The position numbers and the translations under genes are program-made. From positions 1,561,552,501 through 1,561,616,500 of the forward strand of contig CM057449.1 in NCBI GenBank assembly GCA_016271365.2: DNA of 64,000 nucleotides. Direction: 5' to 3'. Numbering within the stretch: position 1 is the stretch's first letter; each line of letters starts with the position of its first letter. Below the pieces are notes generated by a model, which was not told the DNA's origin, did not search any database, and saw only the letters and a program-made list of their open reading frames with translations. Of the stretch, positions 32,249-42,345 are shown in pieces. The DNA is from Neoceratodus forsteri. Taxonomy: Eukaryota; Chordata; Ceratodontiformes; Ceratodontidae.

Positions 32249-32284
<36 letters not shown>

Positions 32285-32621
32285 GCTTTTGGGAGCCATG
32301 GTGACAAAAGGACAAAACAGTTTGAGGACGCTTCTAATTTAGAAGGTATGCAGTGGTGGGACAAATCATAAGGTTCTCAGTGAGCTAGCTGTCCTAAGAA
32401 ACCTTATGTACTTTGTCATGAGTGACAGTCTCATTGAAATACTTAATGATGCTGGGCAACAGGCAATTCCCTAGTCCAGAAACTAGTCCTGCATTTACCC
32501 TGAAATGGTTTTCAAAGGCCATGTTTATTATTTCTCATGTTGTGCAGGTTAGGAAGATAGAGTGTGGCACCTGCCATGTTTGTAAGGACGTGGGAAGCAC
32601 TTAAGTCTGTACTTTCGGAAC
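31449..32621. other. Mostly featureless; (TC)n and a possible L2/SINE tail
   Basis: A (TC)n microsatellite lies at 32251-32282. At 32135-32195 a TTTTATATAGCATTTTTCATG then TCCCAAAGTGTTTTACAA block resembles 3' tails of vertebrate L2-type or SINE elements. Nothing else was recognised. Confidence 0.45.
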
Positions 32622-34735
32622 TATCATAGAAACATAGAATGTGGTAGCAGATGAGGGCTACTGGGCTCACCCAGTCTGCCCAGTTTTCTTCTCTTTGTTA
32701 GACTTTCGTTTTTTGCTACAGACCCAACTTGATCTACGGTACCATCCCTTCCCTTCCTTACCCCTATGATTCCCTTGTGCCTGCCCCAGGCATTTTTGAA
32801 CCCCACCACTGTCTTTGCCTCCACTACCTCGACTGGAAGGCTTCCACCACCCTCTCTGTGAAGAAGTACTTCCTTATCTCCCTCCTGAATTTTACCTCTC
32901 TCCGGTTTCTTAGCTTGTCCCTTTTGTTCTAGAGCACCCTTTTCTCTGAAAAATACCACCTTCCTGCACCTTATTTACCCCTGTGAGGTATTTAAAGGTC
33001 TGTATAGTATCCCCCTCTCCCTCCTCTCCTCCAGGGTGTATATATTTAGCTCCTTAAGCCTCTCCTCATAAGGTCTTTGATGCAAACCCTGCACCATTTT
33101 GGTAGCCCTCCTCATGGCCACCTCCACTCTTATCTACACCCCTCCTGAGATGTGGTCGCCAGAACTGGACACAGTACTCAGGGTGAGGTATTACCAGTGA
33201 TTTATATAGGGGCAGAATCACCTCTCATTTCCTATTGGCAATATCTAGATCTACGATGACGTATTGACAACAAAGTTCGATGACTTTGTCAACCGCAAAT
33301 TGTGGTTGGGATAAAGCTGTTCAGTACACTGTCTTTTTTGCAGGGGGCTCTACCTCTCGCACCCCCTGTAACTTAATATAATCAACTCCGAGTCAGACCC
33401 AGAGAAGCAGTGCCAGGATCCCACTGGTACATTACAGCACCAACATCGAACTGGCGCTGTAATGTACTTCGCTGTTGAAATGTCGCTGTAAAGACAGCAT
33501 ACGTCAATACCCCTTCCTTTGCACCCCAGTATCCCACTACCCTTCCGACTGCCTTTTCACACTGCCTGGCCACTTTAAGGTCGTCCAATATGATTACCCC
33601 AGTTGTCTTTCCTGCTTGGTCTTTGTCAGTGTCACTTCACCCATTTCATACTCCGCTCCCATGTTTCTATGTCTCAAGTGCATTTTTTTTTTCATTAAAA
33701 CCTAGCTGCCATACTCTTGACCACTCCTTCAGTCTTTTCAGATCCCTACCCATCCTTTACACATCTCCCCCAAAGTGTCCACTCTGTTGCAGATCCTGGT
33801 GTCATCCAAAGAGGCAGACCTTTCCTTCCAGTTCCTCCACTATGTCACTTATAAAGACATTGAAGAGGACAGGTATCAGCACTGATCCCTTAGGTGCCCT
33901 GCTGGCCACCTTCCCTTCCTCTGAGCAAACTCCATTTACCACTATCCTCTGTGTCCTGACCGCTAACTAGTTTCTTACTCAGGTTACCACCTTATTACCC
34001 ACCCCTAAGTTCCCCAACTTGCTTATCAATCTCCTATGTGGAACAGTGTTGAATGCCTTGCTGAAATCCAAGTAGGCCACGTCCATTGCTTCCCCCTGAT
34101 CCAACTCCTTGGTCAGCCAGTCAAAGAAATTTATCAGATTTGTTTGATGTGACCTCCGCCCTGTGAAACCATGCTGCCTTGGATCCTGCAATCCATTGGA
34201 TGCAAGATAATTCACAGTCCTTTCCTTTTGTAGTGATTACATTAATTTACCCACCACCTGTGTCAGGCTGACTGGCCTATAGTTGGCCGCCTCTTCCCTG
34301 CTACCACTTTTGTGAAGTGGAACTACTTCTACCCTTCTCCAGTCCCCCAGGACTATTCCATTCTCCAGTAACCTGTTAAATAGGTCTGTCAAAGGTGCGG
34401 CCAGTACCTCCCTAAGCTCCCTAGGCACCCTTGGATGTACCTCATCTGGCCCCATAGCTTTGTCCACCTTCAGGTTAGTGAGTACTTCCTGGACTTTCTG
34501 TTCAGAAAACGGACTAGTGTCCATCACTGTCCCCTCAAAACTCCTGCCACCTTTTCATGGTCCCTCCCCTTCCGCTTCTACTGTGAATACTCACCAGAAG
34601 TATTTGTTTAAGATGTTTGTCTTCTTGATCCCCCTCCGTACTGTCACTCCCTCCCTCTTTAACCTTACTATCTCACCCTCTGTCTTCCTTTTCTCGATCA
34701 CATACCTAAACAAGCATTTGTCAATGTCGAATGTT
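32622..34735 (-). mobile_element. CR1 LINE fragment (ORF2 RT to 3' end), antisense
   Basis: The 3' end at 32622 has TTCTATGTTTCTATGAT. On the - strand the RT pieces are LKVDKAMGPDEVHPRVPREL and NYRPVSLTQVVGKLM (34527-34237), then QHGFTGRRSHQTNLINFFD and AYLDFSKAFNTVPHRRLISKL (34215-33979), then a C-terminal piece. It is 5'-truncated at about 34735 and interrupted by a 261-bp insertion at 33244-33504. The divergence differs from the copy at 24439, so it is a separate insertion. Confidence 0.82.
33244..33504. mobile_element. 261-bp hairpin-rich insertion in CR1
   Basis: It breaks the CR1 sequence and is flanked by CAATA on both sides (33239-33243, 33505-33509), consistent with a 5-bp duplication. 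Inside, 33427-33442 and 33452-33467 form a 16-bp stem with one mismatch and a 9-nt loop (GTACATTACAGC arm). Two smaller stems occur near 33267-33296 and 33484-33498. No family was recognised. Confidence 0.55.
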
Positions 34736-35208
34736 GTCTTGCTGGCATTGGCATTGGTAGTGCAGGAGTTGGAGAGATGCACAATAGGAATGGCAGTGAA
34801 GTATTGAACTGATGCCAACCCCACCCCCACCCTGCAGAGACTGACAGACATTGAGGTGTGCCTTTGGGTCGTCGGCCATAATGCTCACACTGTTTCACCT
34901 AACCCTACCCTGTAGACCCCAACAAGTGTCGCGTTGTGCCTTGGGGTCTTCGGGCCTTATGCTCACCCCATTCCATAAGGGAATATGCTGAGATCGGTGC
35001 AGTATAGGAGAATGGGGTGAACTTTGGGGCCGAAGAGTCCAAGGCTCACCTGGATGCCTGTCACTGGCTGCAGGGTGGGGGTGGAATGGCGTGAGCATTA
35101 CAGCCAACAATCCCAAGTCACACCTCTGACGCCTGTCAGTCTCTACAGGTTGGGGTGTTACAGTTGGAAACCCTAACGCCCCGGGCGTTTGTTGATATTT
35201 ACACTCAA
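34736..35208. other. No gene; C/G-patterned inverted segments
   Basis: Several related stretches (CTTTGGGTCGTCGGCC, CTTGGGGTCTTCGGGCC, and TTTGGGGCCGAAGAGTCC in the inverted sense) around CCTGTAGACC and CTGTCAGTCTCTACAGG suggest degenerate inverted repeats. No coding signal. Confidence 0.4.
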
Positions 35209-36010
35209 AATTTTCAACATGGGCTTTTTGTGACCCCACCTTATGAATAACAGCACTATCAGTTCATTAGTCGAAAGGTGATTTTGTACAACGACTGAGC
35301 CATTTGGCGCCACAGGTGTGAAAACACATTTCGGGCAAGATGTGAAAAATGACAGCTGTACTTGTTCATGAGGAGGTGTAAAAAAATGGCAGTGTTGAAA
35401 ATCTGGAATGAAAAGATGAAAAATTGGTGAAGTCACGAGCATGCATAGAAACTGCAATGCACACCCGTAACACAATTATTTTGGGGATTTTTTGTAACCG
35501 AATTTTCAACATAGGCATTTTGGGACCTCCACTCATGAACATTGTCATTGTGATTTTGTTAATCTGTCCCGAAAGTTGATTTCCCACAGCGCCATTGTGC
35601 GCCACATGTGCGAAAACACATTTTGGGCAGGATGTGAAAAATGACAGCTGTACGGTTCATAAAGAGGTGTTAAAAAAATGGCAATGTTGAAAATCTGGAG
35701 TGAAAATATTAAAAATTAGTGCAGTTACGAGCATGCGTGGAAAATGCACATTCCTAACACAGTCATTTTTTGGATTTTTTTTTTTTTTTTTACCAGATTT
35801 GCAATGTAGGCTTTTTGGGACCCCACCTTATGAACAGTGGCACTATTGTTTCGTTAATCGGTCCCGAAAGGTGGATTCCACGCAGTGACCGTGAAATGAC
35901 CTTTCAGGACCGAATAACAAGATGACAGTGCATATGTTCACGAGGTGGGGTCTCAAAGCCCTATGTTGAAAATTTGGAGCTAAAATTCAAAAATGGCTGA
36001 AATATCCACC
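35209..36010. repeat. Tandem array of about 295-bp foldback units
   Basis: Units start at 35209, 35501 and about 35797 with AATTTTCAACATNGGC-like sequence and are 292-297 bp apart; the third is partial. Each unit opens with TTTTCAACAT...GACCCCACCTTATGAAC and carries the inverse (GTTCATGAGGTG...TGTTGAAAAT) about 190 bp later, so each can fold. The third is a near-palindrome of about 180 bp centred near 35885. Confidence 0.7.
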
Positions 36011-36302
36011 TAAGTTGAACCCCCTCTATTTATGCCCTTATACAGGTTACCGGCTTGTCTTCATTTTGCAGTTTGGCTTTGAAGAGTCTAGACATGTTCC
36101 GGTCCACCGAACATCGTGGCGCCAGATCTCTGGAAATAAGTATGGGGTGAGGGGATATGAGGAAGGTGGGGTGCATGAGAGGTGGGTGCAGGTTAGGGAG
36201 GGCGCCTTGCGACAACTGACCATTTTCTTTTTCTGGTAAAAATCAAACCCGGACCTTGCGGGACCGTTTTCTTTCTTTACAGGTGAAATAAACAAATGTT
36301 AG

Positions 36303-36453
36303 GCACACTGGGGTGGGCTCCCAGTGTGCCCATGACGATTGGGGGGGCATAATGTTGGCCACACTGGGGTGGGGTGGGGGCAGGAACATGCTGACGTGGT
36401 CGGCTTACTGTGAGCGACAACATACTGGGGTGGGCTCCCAGTGTGCCACACAA
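36303..36453. repeat. Repeated short hairpin
   Basis: GGGGTGGGCTCCCAGTGTGCC with its CACACTGGGG partner occurs at 36306-36330 and 36426-36453, each a hairpin (CACACTGGG/CCCAGTGTG), with a half copy near 36358. It may be part of an unrecognised repeat. Confidence 0.5.
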
Positions 36454-36834
36454 TGTGGGGGGTGGTGGACATGCCGACGGAGATTGGGCACCCCCAATGT
36501 CGGCTTTCTTTTGGGATTGTGTGGCGGACGGCAGGAGCCGCCACCATGTTTATTGAAATGTTTCACCAGGAAAGGCACATGCAGGAGTCGTGTCATCTGT
36601 GCCACTGCATGACGAGCTTGTCTCTGATTGCAGCGGCACATTTCTCTCAAGTTTGTAGCACTCTGCATAATTCTTGTGTCAGCGCTAGCATGCTGGCTCA
36701 TTGGGGAATGAGGGACGAACCTTCTGAAATGTGCCCTGCATTCACCAACACTGACACACCTCTGCATTTCTCCTACTACCACAAAATGTTGCTTACGCAT
36801 GCACAAGACAACATAAAAATGTATTGTCCCTTTT
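36454..36834. other. No recognisable feature
   Basis: A short TTTATTGAAATGTTTCACCAGGAAAGG stretch at 36549-36575 resembles the L2-type LINE 3' end at 19020-19055, so a small antisense LINE tail is possible. Otherwise nothing was seen. Confidence 0.35.
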
Positions 36835-37125
36835 TGAAACTCCCTGAGCTATTCTTTCCTCCATCTGTGCCTTTGCGCTCCTTTACTGTTTTGCCTTCCT
36901 CCCTCTGTTTCCTCAGATACACTTCCCTATCCTCCTCTCTCTGGGTCTCCTTATACTTTCTGAATGCTACCTTTTTAGCCTTTACCTTTTCTGCTACTTC
37001 CTTTGAGAACCACAGCAGTCTCCTTTTCTTCTTACTTTTGCTTACTTGCTTAACACAGAGGTTTGTTGCCTTTATTATACCCTCCTTTACTTTAGCCCAC
37101 TTTTCCTTCCCCCGCCTGCCAGGTC
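36835..37125 (-). mobile_element. CR1 ORF2 fragment, antisense
   Basis: The - strand matches the linker between endonuclease and RT of the CR1 at 26300-26530 (Lys/Arg-rich, complement of GAGAACCACAG and CTCCTTATACTTTCTGAATG). It is about 290 bp and short of both ends. Confidence 0.65.
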
Positions 37126-37379
37126 ACTATTTATTTATTTAGGAATTTGGAAACAACCTTTGAGCATGAGCTCTTTTACAAAGGTTTCTCGTCATACAAC
37201 ATAAGAATACAAACAAGAGTCCATTACAAACAACACATCAAATTACATTGCAATGCAGGAAATGATGTTTAGTATACACTAGTGCACAGTGATAACCTAT
37301 TACAAGAGACAAAGGAAGCAGGAGACTGGGTAAGTATAGGGAGATTTCCACTAGACCCCTGGGCATGAGCAGATGTTGG
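37126..37379. other. Possible LINE tail, otherwise unassigned
   Basis: Begins TATTTATTTATTTAGG, which may be the tail of an antisense LINE; the remainder matches nothing I recognise. Confidence 0.35.
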
Positions 37380-37660
37380 TGAGTGCTAGAGGAGAGTAGA
37401 ATTCAGGGAAACACCTCCTCCAGGACTGGTGTTGTGGAGCGGCCTTCCTGAGGAGGTCGTGGGGTCAAAAACAGTGGCAGAATTCAAGAATGCATGGGAC
37501 AGACACAAGGCAATTCTGGTGGGGGGAGGTAGGAGGAAGTATGCTGTTGGTTAACTAGGATCTGCAGCTTATCCAATAGGTAGGGAAATGAGCAGACTGG
37601 GTGGGCCAAGTGGTCCTTATCTGCCATCAGAGTCTATGTTTCTGATTCTATAAAATTGCT
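37380..37660 (+). mobile_element. CR1 3'-end fragment
   Basis: The + strand counterpart of the inverted 24439-24680 region: TTCCTGAGGAGGTCGTGGG, GAATTCAAGAATGCATGGGAC, GGTTAACTAGGATCTGCAGC, GTGGTCCTTATCTGCC, and the ending GTCTATGTTTCTGATTCTAT. Only the ORF2 C-terminus and 3' UTR remain. Confidence 0.75.
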
Positions 37661-38104
37661 TGCATTTTTTACATAAAAATTAAAATACACAATCAATACA
37701 TGTGTTATACACACAGAGTATGATACCTTTTAAAATGTGAATGAGCAAATATTTTTACTTGCTTGTTTAAAGAGCGCCTTTCCTGGATTTTTCTCCTTGC
37801 CTGCAGAATCATCAGAAGACTCCCTTACCTGATTGGGAGTTCCTCCATAGTAGTTGAAAAATGTTCTCCTTAGTCCCCTAAGGAAGGGAAGGGATTGTAT
37901 TTGCTCTCTAGGGGGTTAGCCGCTCGAACCCTTCCACTTCCTGATCGCCAATGCCATCCCCATGCTTCCTTGTTTTGTGAGAGGTCATTATATGCCTAGT
38001 GTGGGGATGCGCTTGCTCCGTACAGGTCTATGGGGTAGCATTTTAAAACTTATTTTTATGATTTTAACCTGACTTGTAGTACAAATTAGAGTCAGTGTTC
38101 AAGT
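37661..38104. other. No recognisable feature
   Basis: No ORF, repeat or RNA motif was recognised. Confidence 0.45.
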
Positions 38105-39320
38105 AACACGAGCCTTGTTGCTTTTGTTATATCAGGGTGGAGCCTTAGATGTAGCCAGCCTAGATTTCAGTAAGGCCTCCAACACCATTCCACAGAGGAG
38201 ACTCAAACAAGCTGGGCAGCCTGGGAGTGGGTCCAAAGGTAGTAAACTGGGTAAAAAATTGGTTGGGGGATAGACGACAGAGAGTGGTGGTAGACGGAGC
38301 TCACTCTGAGGAAGAGAGGATGACTGGCGGGATGCCACAAGGATTCAGTACTGGGACTGGTACTCTTTTTAATGACTTTTATTAGCAACTTTGCAGAGGG
38401 GCTAGAAGGGAAGGTATGCCTTTTTGCAGATAACACAAAGATCTACAGTAGGGTAGACACTCTGGGGAGGAGTTGTGTGTGTGTGTGTGAAATGAATAGA
38501 GATCAAAGAAAGCTTGAGGAGTGGTCAAAAGTGTGGCAACTAGATTCTATGCAAAATCATGCACTCGGGGCAAAGAAACCCAGGGTGGCATACAAGGCGG
38601 GGGTAGTGGTACTGATGACCACCAAGCAGGAAAGAGACCTGGGGTAATCATATATGACAACCCAAAGGTGGCCAAACAGTGTGACGAGGCAGTGGGGAGA
38701 GCTATTGGGATGCTAGGATGCATAGGGAGGGGTATCACCAGCAGAAAGAGGGAGGTGGTTATACCACAGTATAAATCATTGGTGAGACTTCAACTAGAGT
38801 ACTATGTCCAGTTCTGGAGATTCCATCTCCAGAAGGACATAGAGTAGAAGCAGTCAAGAGCAGGACAACTAAAATGATGCAGGGCCTGCATCAAAAGTCC
38901 TATGAGGGGAGGCTAAAGGACAGCAATATGTAAAACCTGGAGAAAAGGGGGGGTATGATAAAGACTTTCAAATGCCTCATGGATATAAATAGGGTACACG
39001 AGGGAAGCATTTTTCAGAAAAAAAGGAGCTCAAGAAAAAAGAGGTCATGCTCTGATGCTGGAGGGGGGTAGATTCAGGGGAAATGTGAGGAAGTACTTCT
39101 TCACAGAAAGTGGTGAATACCTGGAAAAGCCTCCCAGTGGAGGTGGTCAGGGCGAAAACTAATGGGATTCAAGAACGCATAGGGTAGGCATAAGGGAACC
39201 TTACTGGTTAGGAAAGGGAGGGTAAAGCCAGAGATCAAGTAGGGTCTGCGATATCACATTAGGTAGGGAAAATGGGCAGACTAGATGGGCTAAGCCATCC
39301 TTATCTGCCAGTTTTATGTA
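38105..39320 (+). mobile_element. 5'-truncated CR1 LINE (RT to 3' end)
   Basis: On the + strand the RT begins at motif A (ASLDFSKASNTIPQ-like at 38155-38200), followed by LGVGPKVVNWVKNWL-like sequence, MPQGFSTGT (motif B region) and FADNTKIYS at 38422-38450, where YADD-type DD reads DN. Then come LEEWSKVWQLDSMQNH and the C-terminal thumb, and the 3' UTR ends GGTTATCTGCCAGTTTTATG-like. It carries stops and shifts plus a (TG)n run at 38477-38490. Confidence 0.78.
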
Positions 39321-39499
39321 AGTAAGTCATCTGGTGCACATACCTCCTCCCCCCAATTTCTTTTTCCCATCCCTTGGGCTGGCACACGTGCAATGGTGCG
39401 AGTATGTGACGTACGTACTGGACCCCTGAACCCAGTTAGAAGGCTGTTACTGCTGCATCATCCAGCCTTCCCTAGACTGTGATCAAGCAGTGGCTTGCT

Positions 39500-40040
39500 T
39501 ATCCCCTGTCCTCAAAAAAGGAGAGCTGTTGCCAGCCTGGTGGCGCTGAGGGTTGAGGTGCTGGACGCCACACCGGCGACCCGGGTTCAGGAACAGGCTC
39601 AGGTCAGCAGGGGCGAGAGAGGATTGAGCATCCAGAGGACTGCTGTCCTCTCTCAGGGAAGGGAGGACATGTCGTCCCACTCGTTGACTGCCCTCTGACA
39701 ATGGCTATGATTTCGGAAGGAGGGGGGATGGGAGAAAACAGGAAAAACTGAACCCTGGCAGGCTCAATGATGGCTCCCAGCATCCGCGGGGGTCGGCTCT
39801 GGTGATCTGGATTGGGTCACTGGGGGGGGGAGAGGGAGTGCTGGTCCCCTCTCTCCTGGCCCTGCTGCTGGGAGCAGTCCATGGGGGATTGGCCAGGGCC
39901 AGCGATATGGGGACACTGGGAGCTGGAGTGATGAATCTCCTCATGAGGAGAGGCTGCAGCTCCTGCCAGGGGCTCCCCGGAGGGATAAAAAAAATCTGAA
40001 TGAAAAAGGAGAGCCCTCAGTGGATGCTCAGACCTCCTTC
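39500..40040 (-). repeat. Dispersed repeat X, copy 2
   Basis: Similar in reverse complement to 1075-1630 over most of its length. The block GAGCATCCAGAGGACTGC to GGGAAGGGAGG (about 39624-39667) is also shared with 62205-62255. G/C homopolymers are frequent. Confidence 0.6.
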
Positions 40041-40244
40041 ATGCAGTCAGCTCTCGAGCGACCCAGGTCTATTCCTGAACCTGGTTTACCAGCATAGCAA
40101 CAGGTGAGGTGCTCAGGCCCTCAAAACTGCACACCACATGGCCAGCACTGTATTTCTTATTTTAAGGAAAAACACTAAAAATCTGATAGGAGGATGTTGG
40201 TGAATCCGGAATCATGGTTGCACCTGGAAAGGGATGCGCTGCTG

Positions 40245-40395
40245 GTAAAGCAAGCTGAGGTGCTTTACCACTGTATATCGTGGTATATCGTTCTGCACGA
40301 TAACCACAATAATGTTTTTTACAACGATAAGTTCTCGTCAGTGGGCATTATCGTGATATATTGTCGTATCGTGTTACTGTGGCATCCCTAGTCTG
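40245..40395. repeat. ATATCG-rich segment, possible DNA-transposon remnant
   Basis: Repeated and inverted TATATCG, CGATAA and ATATCGTGG units ending TGGCATCCCTAG, a terminus type I associate with hAT-like non-autonomous elements. The other end is not clear. Confidence 0.3.
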
Positions 40396-40587
40396 GTTAG
40401 GGTTTGAGGGGGTGAGAAGCAGCCTTGAGCAAGAGGTCTTGTCTGGCAGCAGCGGGTTAGGTGGGTGGAGGGCGGTGGGACACGGCGTGCAGGGGGACAC
40501 TGGAATGGGAGGCAGGGCGGGGGTAAAATGCAACCCTGAGCTTTGTTTGGGGAGACCCAGGGGACATTCCTGAGTCATTCACCATCT

Positions 40588-42286
40588 TTTTTTTTTTACT
40601 TCTTTTATTGAATTTAATAGTTGCATACTTCCCAGTACATTCTTATACATAATTACACACTTTCAAGTTTAACAACTTATTGTTATTCTGGAATGTAGTT
40701 CGTTATATAAACATATTTTGTTGATCATAACAGATATGTATAGACAGTAAGCCTTTATAATATAAAAAAGAAACATACCGTGTATTCCAATAAGTAAGTG
40801 TTATCTAACTAAGTTAATACCAGGATTAAAATTAAAGTAAAGACAGAAATTGGGTTTTAAGAACCAGACCTAGGGGGTGTTGTAAGCATATTCAGTTAAT
40901 CAAAATAATTAGGAAAGAAGAACATTTACAATTTTCTATTTCATTTCCTATCTATCATGTGCAAGGGTTTCTAGGGGAAGGGTAGCCGCATCAAGATTGT
41001 CAATTTGCCCATAACTTCTTTTCCTATCATGTCACAGCAACATGAAAAAAAGGGGGAGAGAAACCTCAATGTTGATCTACAAAATCTGTTCCTGAATTAA
41101 TTCCCATCTGGTCCATCTTGTCGTATAAATTTCCATTCTATTGTTTAGAACATATGATATTTGTTCGTTGTGTTGTATGTTCTGTATTAGAGATTTCCAT
41201 TCCCTTATAGTTGGTGGGGTTGTTTGGAGCCATTTTTTAGTAATTGTTTTGTATGCTGCTCCTAATAAGATGGCCCATAAGTATAGGGTGTGTTTGTCCG
41301 TCATTCCCACTGGAGGAATACCTAACAGCAGATTAATCTCTGTCACTTGTAGATGGTTACCACAGATCCTTTTTATGTAACCTGAGATTAGGGACCAAAA
41401 GGTAATTACTAACGGGCAATCATAGAATATATGTTTATGTGAGGCCCTACTCTCGCCACATAGCCTCCAACAACTTTCCCGTACCCCCGGGTTTCTTCGA
41501 GCTTGAATTGTGGGTACTAAAAAATATCTTGTTCTAACCTTCCACATAAATTCCCTCCACACGGGAGAGGAGGTAGTAGACCAGGTATTTCTCCACATTT
41601 TAGGCCAATATTTAACACTAATTGCTTGTTTAAACTCTTTTTCCCAGCTTACCTTGACTGGATCCATGGAATGTTTATGTAACAGGATTAAGAATTTATA
41701 AATTATTGAGATGGCCTTCTCTCCAGCGGGAGAGGACCAAATTTGCAGAAACGGGGTCTGGTCCTCATGAAGTTGTGATTTTCTCTCCTTTGCTCTAAGC
41801 TGAGTTCTGGTGTAATCCCTCATTTGATAAAAGAATAACCTGTCTTTTTCCGTCCAGGCGAATCTCTCTTGGGCCTCCTCAAAAGTTATAGGGACATCCC
41901 CTTTCAATATTTGCCAAGGAGCTACTATACCCTTCCTCATCTGAGAGCTATACCAAGACCCAGCCTCAGGGGAATCAAATTGTTTCTTCGTTATAAACCA
42001 TTGATATTTCCAGAAATGGATTTGTATCTGTTTACTTTTGGTTCCTCTCCTCCAGCCTTCCAGTATAGTGGAAGTGGCTTTCGACGTGCTCTGCAGGTCT
42101 TGTTGCAACAAGGGGAGGGAGAAAAGAGACACAGCTAAGGGAGGGGATTGTTCCCTAGATAGGTCTATCAGTTTCCAAGCTGCCTGGTATGTATGGGTTC
42201 CCCAAAGCAGCGCCAGGCGCATTTGGGCAGCAGCCCAGTAGTCAGGTAAAGAAGGGAATGATATTCCCCCCATTATTTTAGGAAGG
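40588..42286 (-). mobile_element. 5'-truncated L1-type LINE, antisense
   Basis: A poly-A tail (read as T12 at 40587-40598) follows AATAAAAGAAG on the - strand. The 3' UTR spans 40599-41076 and the ORF2 C-terminus 41077-42286. The flanks carry a 16-17-bp imperfect direct repeat (GAGTCATTCACCATCT at 40572-40587, GAGTCATTCGCCCATCT at 42287-42303), consistent with target duplication. Confidence 0.85.
41077..42286 (-). pseudogene. L1-type ORF2 C-terminal region
   Basis: An uninterrupted frame of about 400 codons, cut at its 5' end by truncation. It starts PKIMGGISFPSLPDYW, the segment after the RT domain in L1/Tx1 elements. Later CWRLCGESRASHKHIFYDC forms the CCHC-like cysteine motif (CxxxC, then HxxxxxC) typical of L1 C-termini. 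The EN and RT domains are absent. Lack of any stop suggests a fairly recent insertion relative to the CR1 and L2 copies. The start is set by truncation, not by an ATG. Confidence 0.85.
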
Positions 42287-42345
42287 GAGTCATTCGCCCA
42301 TCTTAGTAAAATCAGCCCTTCTGAAGTCCAGCACTATCTTGGGGT
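42287..42345 (-). mobile_element. Short CR1 ORF2 fragment
   Basis: The reverse complement reads GTGCTGGACTTCAGAAGGGCTGATTTTACTAAGATGGGCGA, matching the CR1 segment at 26583-26625 (LDFRRADFxKMGE). It flanks the 5' end of the L1. Confidence 0.55.

Noticed and set aside
32251..32282. (TC)n tract as a functional element
   Set aside because: Ordinary microsatellite with no context suggesting a role.
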